From contig JAQISU010000096.1 of assembly GCA_029339505.1 (NCBI GenBank), positions 9,188,001-9,252,000 on the forward strand: a DNA stretch of 64,000 bases. Reading direction: 5' to 3'. The notes beneath the pieces were generated by a model. That model was given only the letters and a program-made list of their open reading frames with translations. It was not told the origin of the DNA and did no database searches. The stretch is from Unio delphinus (Eukaryota; Mollusca; Bivalvia; Unionida; Unionidae). This document shows, in pieces, positions 33,098 through 44,619 of the stretch (position 1 is the first letter of the stretch; every line of letters starts with the position of its first letter). The translations under genes were made by a program, and so were the position numbers.

Positions 33098-33300
33098 ATT
33101 GTTAACCCCATAGTAGCAGCAGGGGTGCGACAACAATTGTGGCGTCTTTTTTTTCGCCAAATGAGCCTCTATAAAGCATTTACGAGGAAGTCTTAGTTTG
33201 CCAAATTGACGCATTTTTTTTTAACGATTTTCGAGAAAACCTCGGTTTGCCAAATTGACGCCTCTAAAAAGTTGTCGGATTCGCCCCTGCTGCTGCTTTT
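33098..33300. repeat. GC-palindrome-bounded repeat, copy 2
   Basis: Starts AGCAGCAGGGGTGCGACAAC and ends GTTGTCGGATTCGCCCCTGC then TGCTGC, so the ends are inverted. The interior shares GTTTGCCAAATTGACGC and AAAAAGTTGTCGGATTCGCC with copy 1. It begins about 20 bp after the penton-like stop codon, just as copy 1 begins about 20 bp after the ATPase stop. Confidence 0.85.
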
Positions 33301-33660
33301 GTTTTCCAGAATTCCGTGGTATCCGTAAGGTGAAAACTTTATCATCAGATATTCAACTCATTGATAACATAAATTGATTTATTTGAAGATTTGTTATTCA
33401 ATCTTAATATTGAGAAAATTCCATAGTTTTAATTATATTTATGACTGAAAAATGTATAATACCGTATATTAATAAAATAACCACCGTTTACCGTATGTGA
33501 AGAAATAGTTAAATATGTGATAACTCGAGGAATCAAATATGCATATATTCATTATAAATTAAATTATTTTGTAACATAAAAAAATATTTGAAATAAACTT
33601 CAAATATTTTTCTTATTGTTAATGCATAAAGTGACATTTTAATTATGTGTATATATTGCG
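33301..33660. other. Non-coding A+T-rich spacer
   Basis: No feature recognised between the Polinton block and the CR1-like LINE. Confidence 0.5.
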
Positions 33661-33666
33661 TCAATC

Positions 33667-36610
33667 ATGCTATGCAGACTGAAGTCATCCAAGAAACGTT
33701 CTTTCAAAGCTGGCCGGCGTAGAGAAGGAAGAAGAATTCCAGTTATCTCCCTTTCGTCCGTAACGGATAAACAACTAAAAATTATTAATTTTAATAACCT
33801 GGTTCAAATTCCTCTTAAATCGTCAACCGTTGTGTCAACTGTACCAGGGATACCACTACGTATTGCATTATGCAACGATCAATCAGTAGGATCACCAGAA
33901 AAGCGCACAGAAATTGTTAATTTTATCAACGACCAGAATATTTACGTCTTCTTCCTGACAGAAACTTGGTTACATTCCGCAGGTGATGAATGTAAGTGTG
34001 CGGATTTAACACCCAGCGATTACTCCATCAAGTCGTTGCCCCGCAACTCTCGCGGAGGTGGAATTGCTGTAATTACAAAGAATTCCATGATCAAATGCCT
34101 TTAGTACAACACAACCTTCAATTTCTGCCACACATCGTTTGAACTAGTCCAAACAACGCTCACACTGGAACAAAGGTCAGTCCATTTTTTCTGTCTCTAC
34201 CGTCCTCCTCCAAGTAAAAAAACAAGCTGACTGAATCTCTCTTTTTGGAGCAGTTTCCAAATCTTCTAGAGTATGAAAATTCGATAGGTGGCAACCTAAT
34301 TATTCTTGGAGATTTCAACTTTCACTTTGACTGTCCTGGTAAACCATACCTATCAAAACTCCTAGATTCCATTCATGTTTTCAATCTTAAACAGTCAGTT
34401 AACCAACCTACCCATAAAATTGGTCACATTTTAGACTGGTTTCTTTATAGACCTGATGATAATATTCTGCAATCCACCCTTGTATCCCACGAACTTGCAT
34501 CGGATCACTTCTGCATAGTATGCCATCTCGACGTATCAGTCCCTAACCCTCCACCTCTATTTGCTACTAAGAGAAACCGCCGTATGCTAAATAGAACCAA
34601 ATTCATGTATGACATCCAAGAAAACCTAACAACTTTCTTACAACCAACAGCGGAACAACTTGATAACTGCCTGCGTTCATTGCTTGAAAAACATGCCCCA
34701 GCCACCAAATGCAGAGTATCAATAAAAAAAAGTGTTCTCCATGGTATAGCAGTGTTAGGGAACGTCACAAACATAGTCCATTTAGCCAAATCATCCCACT
34801 TCAGTTCTAAGATCACGGAGAGTTCCAGCTGCAAAGAGCTCTTCGAGATAACTAACAAACTAATGTCAAGGAAGAAATGTACACCACTTCCAACAACCTT
34901 CTCTCCACTAGAACTACCAGACCAATTTTCAAATTTCTTCGATGACAAAGTACAAACCATTAGAGATTTGCTTGACAGCACAATTTCAACTGATTCGTCA
35001 CCATACAGTTATGATGCAGAATTTCAGCGACAACCGTTAGGAGCATTTGAACCTGTTTCTATTGATTTAGTACGGACAATCGTGATAAAAAGTGCACCAA
35101 ATTGATCCAATTCCGACATCACTGCTGCTTGAGTGCTTAGACCCAATATTGCCTTCACTAACTGATGTTATTAATATCTCTCTCTCATCAGGGGAATTCC
35201 CATCATTTTTCAAAACTGCCATCGTAAAGCCACTGCTGAAGAAACCAACACTGGACCATAACGATTTAAAGAACTACCGCCCAGTTTCTAATCTCCCATT
35301 CATATAAAAAATCTTAGAAAAGGTTGTTCTAACTCAACTTGTATCTCATTTGAATTCAAACAGTCTTTTTAGCAATGTACAGTCTGCATATTGCCCTTAC
35401 CACAGTACGGAAACTACTCTTCTGAAAGTATTTAATGACATTCTCTCTGCTTTGTATAGTGGAAATATTACAGTCCTCACTTTCCTGGATTTATCTGCAG
35501 CATTTGACACAATAGACCATGATATATTACTTCACCGTCTCCAGCATGTATTCGGCATTCAGAATATAGCCTTACAGTGGTTCAAGTCCTACTTAGTTAA
35601 CAGGACACAAATTATATCTGCAAATGGAATACACTCCAGCCCAGTTGACGTATGTTGTGGTGTTCCACAGGGATCTGTGTTTGGACCTGTTCTCTTCATT
35701 CTGTATACTCAGCCGCTCTCAAGTGTCATAAATCATCACCCAGTATCGCACCAATTGTACGCTGATGACACCCAGATATACAAGTCTAGCCACCCAACTG
35801 AAGTTGATGCTACCATCCATGGAGTAGAGAAGTGCATTTCTAATGTAAAATCATGAATGACATGCAACAACCTGCAGATGAATGATGATAAAACTGAGGC
35901 TATTCTGATCACAACACAAAGACTTTCTCATTCACATCCTTTACCTCAGAAAATAAATATCAGCAACACCAACATTAAATTCTCACAGACAGTACGGAAC
36001 CTAGGCGTTACTCTACACAGTACTCTCACATTGCACCAACATATCATGAACATATGCAAGGCTGTATATCTTGAATTGAGACGCATCAGTTCCATTCGTA
36101 AATATCTTTCAGTTGATGCCACTAAAACACTTGTGTGTTTATTAGTACTTTCAAAACTGGACTATTGTAACTCAATTCTGTCTGGTTCGTCACAATATGT
36201 ACTCCAGAAACTTCAATAAGTTCGAAACACAGCTGCACGGATCGGCTTTAGAGTACCTCGATCAGAGCACACCTCACCACTGCTCTGTACCCTACATTGG
36301 CTATCAATTCGATACAGAATCAAACACGAAATTTGTTCTCTGTGCTATGTTTCAATGACAGACTCCAGTCCAACATACCTATCTGGCTTCACCCATGTGT
36401 ATACACCAGCTAGATCCTTACGTTCTTCTTTTGATAATCGTGTACTCATTGTTCCCAAGGTGAAAACAAAGTCATATGGACAAAGTTCGTTTGCACACCA
36501 GGGCCAGGCGACGTGGAACGAATTGCCCATTGAAATTAGACACAAAGACACAGTGGTCCCTTTTAAGAGTGCTCTTAAGACTCACCAGTTTCGACTGCAT
36601 GGACAAACTT
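33667..36610 (+). pseudogene. CR1/L2-like LINE ORF2 (endonuclease + reverse transcriptase)
   Basis: Five consecutive frames broken by few stops or shifts. Endonuclease: FFLTETWL (about 33950), RGGGIAVITK (34050), LIILGDFNFHFD (34290), LASDHFCIVCHLD (34500). RT: LKNYRPVSNLPFI (35265), QSAYCPYHSTETTLL, FLDLSAAFDTIDHDILL (RT motif with Asp), GVPQGSVFGPVLF and LYADDTQIYK with the YADD box at 35758. The C-terminal WNELPIEIRHK is near 36515. This is a near full-length non-LTR retrotransposon pol. Relatively young, but with stops at 34104, 35310, 35856 and 36220. Its 3' UTR is interrupted at 36611 by another LINE and resumes at 38216. Confidence 0.85.
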
Positions 36611-38215
36611 AGCGACCTTGTTTGTTTGTTTGTTTGTTTGAATTTTAACGGCGCACCAGCACTTTTAGGCTATTTAGCGCCGTACAATAGGTTAGATGTT
36701 CAAACATCAGAAAGGTTTAACATCGACCAGCGATATAAAAACCATAATAGTGAAATATAAAATGGTAAGATGTTGGTGACAGAAAAATATGAAGTTTCCC
36801 AATCAACGAGAGATGTATATGGTGTATGTTGATGATATGATGTTGTAAATAAGAGGTGATATTTGCATTAGATAAAAATATTCTAGGTGATGGCATACAA
36901 GTTATAGTTTAAAATAGAGATTTACTTCCTTTAGGAAATCTAAAATAGAAGTGATTTGTATTGTATCAAAAAGTTCTTTCATGTCATGTACATTATAGTA
37001 TTTAGCACGCGTAGGTTGCAGGTCGGAACACTCGGTCATAAAGTGTTTAACAGTGAAGGGCTCATTGCAAGAAACACACTCTGGTGGATCTTCACCTTTT
37101 AGTATGTGAGAGTGGGTAATTTATGACTGACCGATTCTGATTCTTGCAATGACAACCTCCTCCCTACGGATAGTTCTGTAGGAATGAGTCCATTCTCCCA
37201 GGGTTGGTTTGATGGCATGAAGATTGTTATTGACTGCATCATCCCATGACGCCTGCCACTTCTGACGTAGGTACTTTTTGATACAAGGTTTAAAATCAGT
37301 AAACGGTAATTTAAAATCCGATGGTTCTTGGGATAGAGCCAGCTTAGCAGCCCGGTCTGCTTCTTCATTACCGGTAATACCAATATGGCTAGGTAGCCAA
37401 CAGTATACTATATTGTAGGAGGTACTAAGCTCCGAGTTTTTGACGAGAATATCGACTAGTAATTGATTATCCAGTTTTCTATGGTGTAGCGACTGAAATA
37501 CTGACATAGTCATAGAAAAAAATGCTATTTAAAATGCGTTTTTGTTCAATAAATTTCAGAGCAAGGTCTATTGCTCTGATTTCCGCTGAAAATATGGACG
37601 CATCGTTTGGCAAGCGCACTTTGGTTATGTGCTTGCCACTAACGAAGGCTGCAGCAGCCTTGTCATCAACTTTTGATCCATCAGTAAACATTTTTGTGTA
37701 GTTTTTAAAATCGTTGAGTAGTTCATGATAAGAGTTCTGGAAAATGGCAGGATTTGTCTCAGATTTTTTCCCATCTTGCAACGTAAAAATCACTTTGGGT
37801 TGCTTAAGGAGCCAAGGTGGTGTTTCCGAGACAAACGTGTTCTGAACTGTAGGGAGACTAATTTTGAAAGTGTCAAAACTGGATGATATTCTGATGCCAA
37901 ATGCCAAATGAAGGTATGACATTTGGTTTGTTTTCGTATAAAGTTTTGTATTTTGGTTGAAAAACAGCCGAAAAAGCAGGGTTCAGAGGGTTTGATCTTA
38001 ATCTAAGAGCGTACTCTATAGAAAGCATTTCTCTGCGGTGCGATAAAGGTGGTTCATTCGCTTCCGCGAGAAGGCTTTCGCATGGAGATGTCTTAAATGC
38101 TCCTAGAGCAAGTCTTATACCCTGATGATGAATTGGGTCAAGCATTTTCAAATAAGGCTTCCTAGCTGAACTATAAACAATGCATCCATGTTCTATGCAA
38201 ATTGAGGAGCGACCT
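36611..38215 (-). mobile_element. I/Jockey-type LINE, 5'-truncated, with 8-bp target-site duplication
   Basis: AGCGACCT occurs at 36611-36618 and 38208-38215 and brackets the insert (36619-38207). The minus strand carries the end of ORF2: RT-thumb SARKPYLKMLDPIHHQGIRL-like sequence (38150), then RNase H with KMFTDGSKVDD (first Asp), AEIRAIDLALKF (Glu), FYDYVSISV (Asp) and WLPSHIGITGNEEADRAAKLA. A Cys-rich ECVSCNEPFTVKHF zinc motif follows near 37070. The 3' end is GGCGCCGTTAAAATTCAAAC with a (CAAA)n tail at 36619. It interrupts the CR1-like 3' UTR. One frameshift inside RNase H near 37500. Confidence 0.85.
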
Positions 38216-38365
38216 AATCGTGTTTTGTATCTTATATGTTTTCAGCATGTTTTTATGTTTTCCAATTTCATTGTTTTTGTCATTTGTTGTTCTGTAGTGT
38301 AGTCATATCATTATTGATGGTGTAAAGCGCTTAGAGCTTCGTAAGATTAGGCGCTATACAAAGTC

Positions 38366-38436
<71 letters not shown>

Positions 38437-38440
38437 CCAA
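38216..38440 (+). mobile_element. CR1/L2-like LINE 3' end with (ATT)n tail
   Basis: Remainder of the LINE at 33667. It ends with TGTAAAGCGCTTAGAGCTTC and GGCGCTATACAAAGTCC followed by (ATT)n at about 38372-38438. This conserved 3' hairpin with a trinucleotide tail is typical of CR1/L2-like LINEs. The same tail recurs at 56595. Confidence 0.85.
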
Positions 38441-38446
38441 GCAGTA

Positions 38447-38733
38447 TTTTGTTTACATGTGTCTACGTACAAACTGTACAATTTTATTTATTGATTACAT
38501 GCGTCTACGTACAAACTGCACAGTTCTATCTATTGGTTATATGCGTCTATATACAAACAGTACAATTATATTTATTGATTACATGCAAATACGTACAAAC
38601 TGCACAGTTCTATATATTGATTACATACGTCTACGTACCAACTGTACATGTCGATTTATTGCTGACATGATTCTACGTACAAATAGTACAATTCGATTTA
38701 TTGATTACATGCGCCTACGTAAAAATGGAAAAG

Positions 38734-38803
<70 letters not shown>

Positions 38804-38995
38804 AATATATGCGTCTACGTACGCATATTTCTATATAATAATTACATACATTTACGCACAAACGGCACAGTTCTATCTATTGATTGCATGCGTCTACGTA
38901 CGAACAGTACAGGTCTGTTTATTGATTGCATGTGTCTACGTAAAACCAGTACAGTTCTGTCTATTGATTACATGCATCTACACTCAAACAGTTTA
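38447..38995. repeat. 42-bp minisatellite interrupted by (TA)n
   Basis: About a dozen units of the form ACATGCGTCTACGTACAAAC then TGTACAGTTCTATTTATTGA TT, 42 bp each. (TA)n at 38733-38800 splits the array. Since 42 is divisible by three, frames stay open as a 14-residue repeat (MRLRTNCTVLSIDY). I see no reason to believe it is a gene. Confidence 0.9.
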
Positions 38996-39071
38996 TGTAT
39001 GTATGTATGTATGTATGTATGTATGTATGTATGTATGTATGTATGTATGTATGTATGTATGTATGTATGTA
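38994..39071. repeat. (ATGT)n microsatellite
   Basis: About 19 uninterrupted tetranucleotide units adjoining the minisatellite. A T22 run follows at about 39160-39181. Confidence 0.95.
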
Positions 39072-39189
39072 TTCGTAGGCAGTCAGGCCAAAGAAAAGTA
39101 TATGTCGTTTATTGTTTTTCCCCATTACTGCAAAATTCAGTAAGCGAAATGATTCTTGTCTTTTTTTTTTTTTTTTTTTTTGCTTTTCT

Positions 39190-42100
39190 TGTCATTGCTT
39201 GTTGTTTAACACCTAAGTATTAATCAAAACACTATTTTAACATTGTTGTATAGTCATTATGCCTCCTGTCACAATTATCTAGGCATCAAATATCCACAGC
39301 TGATACATGATGAGCAAACATAGCGTCATCAATATCATAAACTTTCTGAGCCATACACGCTTGTTTTGTATATCATACAGGTAAAGAAAAAAAATTGATG
39401 AATGTTCCTTTTAAATTTATTAAAATTATATATGTTTTATTCATCACAATAATGTTTGAAAATGTTTTCCAATTTTAAAACCAAACGATGCTAATTATCG
39501 GAAGGTGAAAATCATTGGAGCTGCTTATAGATCAGCTGGTGCATCTTATTAAGGGGTTTTGCTGGAAGTGCACGTGTGACAGACTACATATAAATTTCCC
39601 CTTAAATACAAGCATGACAATTAGTCTGGTGCCAAGTTTCAGAGAAGACCATTACATGATATAACAGAAGGTAAGCTTTATAACCAGTCTTATTTGATAT
39701 ATTTGCTACTGCGTACCGTGTGATGTAAAATGTGTTAATATTTCAATTATTAAATCATTTGGAGTCAGTGGCAGTTTATTCAACTCAGCGATTAAAATGA
39801 TAATGTTACAAAATAGCCATCGCTTTTAAAAAGCGTACATAAATTTAAACTGCATACACTATCCTCATCAAGACAATTGAGTTATAGATTTATGACATAA
39901 AAGGTTACGGCGGTGTTCTCCGTGTACCATTTCAAAGAAATTCATTTTAATTATCCTCATCTATAACTATAAATAATGTTATGATCGTTTTCTTTATGAT
40001 TTATCCCTCTCAATGTGCTCTAAATAATTCTTTAAGGGGGGGGGGGGCCTCTGGTGCCAAACGTCTAGAGGTGCCAAAGCCACGTGCACCAGAGATCTTG
40101 GGGTGCTAGCACCCATTAAGGCCTTCACGGTTTCCTCGGGCGCAATTTACCCTAGTAAGCCACTGAAGTTAGCAAATATGCCAAGATCTGCATTTGATGT
40201 TGATATTGACTATAAAAGTGTAACTTTAGTCATTTCAATTCCCAAAAGTTCTTGTTGATCACTATTTATGTCATAACTAACGTTCCCTATAAGCGAATGG
40301 TAGATGTGCGCGCAGTGCTCGCTGCACTGCGCAAGAATTACGAAGACCAAACTTTAACGTTGAATTGAGCTAAAATTGACAATTCAGCTGCGCGGGGATG
40401 CCTGATGCTAGAAGGAACGTTGGGACTCATAACCTATTGAAAATTTACTACTGTACATTAGCAAGTTTTGTTTTGTTTTGCGTGTGATTTTTAATTTTGT
40501 TTCCGCAAACAACGTTACTTCCGTTTACATGTCTGGCAAACTCGAGTGTCTCACATTTTCTAACGTAAATATTCGCAAACGATGCATTATACAAAAATAA
40601 ACATATTTGGGGTTTTCATGTATGAAAGATTTAAGAGTATGTTTTAAAAAAATATATATTTCGCTTTTAGGATATGTCTCGCATACTACTTAAAAGCGCC
40701 ATGTAAATACATGTATTACTAACAAAACAACAACGCTAGAATTGAGTAAACTTAAGAGTCATTTTATTTGAAGAGTTATCAAGTACAGATTATTTGGAAA
40801 TACCATTAATACTTATAATACGTTCCATGGTATTGTAAAGGTTGGATGCTTAGGACTATAAATACTCACAGCGCCTTATATTGAGAGGTTAAGGAGGTCG
40901 AATTTACAAACTAATTATTCTAATAAGTCTCGTAAATGCTGTATATTATAGTTCTTCTAAAACGTTGATAATTAATCAGTTTGATATTGTTCTATGGTAT
41001 TTTAATGGCATTTCCGTTGAAGGTAAGACTCAACTTTTATTTGATATTTTTATACATAACATTATCAGTGACCTAACACACACACACACATGCATAAAAT
41101 TAATTTTTTAAGAGCACGTTAATTACTTTCGATACGAAAGAAAATATGTATTGCCTGACACCCTCGCTGAAACGCACAATATTACTGTACTGCTGAAAGC
41201 AGTGTTACGGTGGCAGGGGACAGTTTCGTAAAGAGTGTGTCTCTTAGTCACATTTGCATCAGTATAATCCATTCTTAACATTCTTTTTACATTGTTAAGG
41301 AAGCTCTGCATTTTACTGATTATAACAGAAAAAGAAAAGACAAAAAATATTTTTCATCATACCCATTTTTTTTTCAAGAAGGCAGTCTTTGCAAACATGA
41401 TACACAATGCAGTGCTTTTTGCAACAGTGTGGTCACTTTTCTAAAAGAGTAATAACATTATTAATTTGAAATAAAATATATAATTTTCTTCATAGCATCT
41501 TGCTAGATAATATCTAAATATGTGATATGTACACAATCTTTGATAGAAATTATTTAGCAAAAACAATTATTGTGGCATGGAACAGTTTATTAGCAAATTT
41601 CTTGATTCAAAGTTGTGGTGTCACTGTTTGAGCTATTATTGTTTAACTATGTGGTCTTTCCAGCTTGTGCTGTTTTATAATGTGATATGAGGCATGTACA
41701 GCTCGTGCAGTCACTGCAAAGTGTGTAGCCAGTGCAATACTAATAGCCGCATAGGAAGCAAGCTAAACAATTGTTGCAATAGTCATGATGGTTTAAGGTA
41801 AGAAGAATATCTCAAAAACTACCTGGATGACAACTTTTTTGAACTGCACCAAGCCATTATCAAAATATTTACTCAAGCAAAGAGCATGTGTTTGCACTGT
41901 GAGCATTACAGTCGCTCCACAATGGCTTTTTGGACATGACAAAAATGCATGTATGAATTTTGTTGTTGGGGTGCAACAATCTTTTATTCTATGAATTTCA
42001 ACGGACTTGTCAGGTCAAGTAACCGCTAATTGTATGTTTGGCTGTATTATACCTATCCCAAATGCGGACGATTTTGAACTCAATCATGTTTTTTCAATGA

Positions 42101-43130
42101 TGTTTTAATCTTTAAATCATGCAAGTGTCCATACAAATTGCCCCTTGCATCCTACAGTGCAAATTGCTTCCGGTTCTCAATCACTTCTCACTATAGCGTT
42201 TTAAGTTGAAAATCCACTGGTTAAAAAACAATCCCGTGAAGGCTTTTAACACATGTTACGGAAAGTACGCCGAAACGTTATCAGTGTGAATTGTTGTAAA
42301 TAATTGCAATTGCCTTATGAAACACAATCGGATATCGTTATGATGAAATATATTTACTGGAATCTGTATATCTAACCCAGAACGCTCGCCTTCTACGGAG
42401 CAATAAAGTTCATGGTAGAATCGACTATCGAATAATACACGATTATGTTACACAAACTAGATATTTTCAACGCCACGTATATTTATGTTGTAATGGTGAG
42501 TCACGAAACAATCTTGTGGATGTACCACACTCATACACACTGATGCAAAACTAGCACCACAAAATACTTATACGTAACAATCCCAAGTAACGCTTCAGAC
42601 TGGAGCACTTTAAGGTATAAAAAAGTACATTAAAACGCTCCAAAGGGATGACGTGAAGATATTTATGTCGTAAACAGAACAGCAAAGAAGTGGAAATAAT
42701 GAAGTAGTTAAAGAACGTTTTCAAAATAATATAAAATTAATTAGTAAAAGATATTGAACGAAGCAGGAAATCTCAAATTATGGGTACAATTAAGATTATA
42801 ATTATTGAAAGAGAAAGACAATTCAAATTCAATAAATCTTTGTTTTGACTTCATGAGAATATCTTATAAATAATTTTAAAATATTCTATTTCGAAGAAAA
42901 AAAAGACATGAAAAAGACACCCAACAAAATAGAAATATCAAGAATCAATGACAAATAGGCGCAACTCTACCTAACATAGAATGATGAAAACAGGCTGACA
43001 CATTTCTTTTACAACCGAAAGTGTGAAAAGGACTGTACTCAAGTCTTTAACATTAAATCACTAAAACCTTTGTTGGTATAAAGCATTAACATAGATCAGT
43101 CTTCAAATTTCAGAAATATAATATATACCA
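39190..43130. other. Non-coding stretch, no gene recognised
   Basis: About 3.9 kb without a supported gene. Contents: a G12 run at 40036; an adjacent 9-bp inverted repeat CTCTGGTGC...GCACCAGAG (about 40048-40094); a (CA)n at 41077; and a 95-bp dispersed repeat at 40890-40985. No RNA gene or domain was seen on either strand. Confidence 0.5.
40888..40985 (+). repeat. Dispersed repeat copy 1 (about 97 bp)
   Basis: Aligns with 53527-53625 at roughly 88% by eye. Both contain AAATGCTGTATATTATAGTT and ACGTTGATAATTAATCAGTT. The flanks do not align. Family unknown. Confidence 0.8.
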
Positions 43131-43139
43131 TAACCAGCT

Positions 43140-43920
43140 TGTTTTAAAGAAAATGAAGATGGAGCAAGCGTGATTGGTAATAGTGGTGTGGCACCCGCTG
43201 ACATTGACCAGACTGACAATAGGACTATGGAGGAAATACTAGATCAGAACGACGAGTTCTATGCAGGAAACTTGCCGCCAAAAGCTGTAAGATCAAAACT
43301 AAATACCTTCTTCCGTATGGAGTTGCATGATAACGTGTTATTGGCATACCATCCCACCCCACGGGATGCCAACACATAGACTTTGGAATCAACACGAGAG
43401 CACCCAAGTAAGCCTTAGTCTTGACGACACTATATGTGATGAATTATGATACTGGGAAGATAGAAGCGTTACAAATTTCGGGCTTGAACAGATATATGCT
43501 GTACCCGAAGAACAAGGAGGTAAAATTTCTAGCTGTGTCATACATTGTAGTAAAGGGGTTGACGCCAACGGTACAAGATGCCCCACAAATTGAAAGGGAA
43601 GTAGGGACAACAATTGTGGACGTACATGTTAATGGTTTACCTTTTGACATCACAACCGAGGAACTAGTACAGAAGGTAGAACTTAAACTGGGTGCGATTG
43701 TAAAATACGACAAGATGGCGACGATATGGGGTTGTGCCCCAATATAATCTGGAGCCAGGATCCTGATCATGACAAGGGAGGATGCCAAAAAGATACCCAT
43801 GTTCTTCTACCTCATAGGTTTGAAACTTAGAAGCTGGTACAAATCTTGTGAACAAGACAGAAAGTTCCCGAAGTGTGGATGCACGGGTCATGGACCATGG
43901 GACTGCACTTAACGAAAAAA
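43140..43920 (+). pseudogene. L1/Tx1-like LINE ORF1 (RNA-binding, zinc knuckle)
   Basis: Frames 43170-43379 and 43421-43747, then a further frame to about 43912. The second piece contains TTIVDVHVNGLPFDITTEEL and GAIVKYDKMATIWGCAPI, an RRM-like domain as in Tx1/L1 ORF1. The last piece has SWYKSCEQDRKFPKCGCTGH then GPWDC, a CCHC knuckle in which the first Cys is Phe. It would coat LINE RNA. Stops and shifts break it at 43378 and 43747. It precedes the ORF2 endonuclease by about 700 bp of low-complexity, Lys/Arg/Glu-coding sequence (44127-44405). Confidence 0.65.
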
Positions 43921-44619
43921 AGCCTGCAACGAACAGCAACCCTCCATCAACGTAAGCAGAGGCAGTTGTGAAATCCCACCACAAAAAAAACAACCAACAA
44001 ATCCACAGGAAGAGAGCAGTACACCAAGGCAAGAATAAATATAGAAATTCTAAGTCATAATAATACGAAAGAAAAAACACCAGCCAATGATCCAATAATC
44101 ACTAAAAAAAAGGTTTCACATTCTCAATGAGGAGGAGAGGGAGAGAAAGAGAAGACAGACACGGAAGCAAACGAACTATCAAATCTCATGCCATTAGTAA
44201 CATCTACCCCAATGGAAGGATAAAAGATAAAAAAGGAAGGCTAGTAACCTATCAACGTTCTATACTGACATTGCATGGAACGAGGAAATGGAAAAGGAGG
44301 ATGAAAAAAGGAAGAAAGAACAAACCAAAGGAAGACCAAAAGAAAAGAAAAGATTCAAAAACAAATAAACGACACAGAAGACAGCGAGGGAGAAAGGAAA
44401 TATGACAGCGCGTCGGACGGGACTAAGGTGACAGAGAGACATACAGCGGGACACGCAAAACACGTCAATTGTCACAAGTGATTTTTGTATGTCTAGAAAA
44501 AGTAACACGAAATTCCCTAAATAAAATTAATACCAGACAACTAAAACAAACAGTTAAGAAATAGCAAACAACCATAACAAACTAATACAAACAAAGTGAT
44601 ACCTCATACGGACATGAAA

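Noticed and set aside
43664..44095. 143-codon minus-strand frame, hydrophobic
   Set aside because: Antisense of the LINE ORF1 RRM and zinc-knuckle region.
44127..44405. 92-codon Lys/Arg-rich frame as a nuclear protein
   Set aside because: Lies between LINE ORF1 and ORF2 and is low-complexity purine-rich sequence; no domain.
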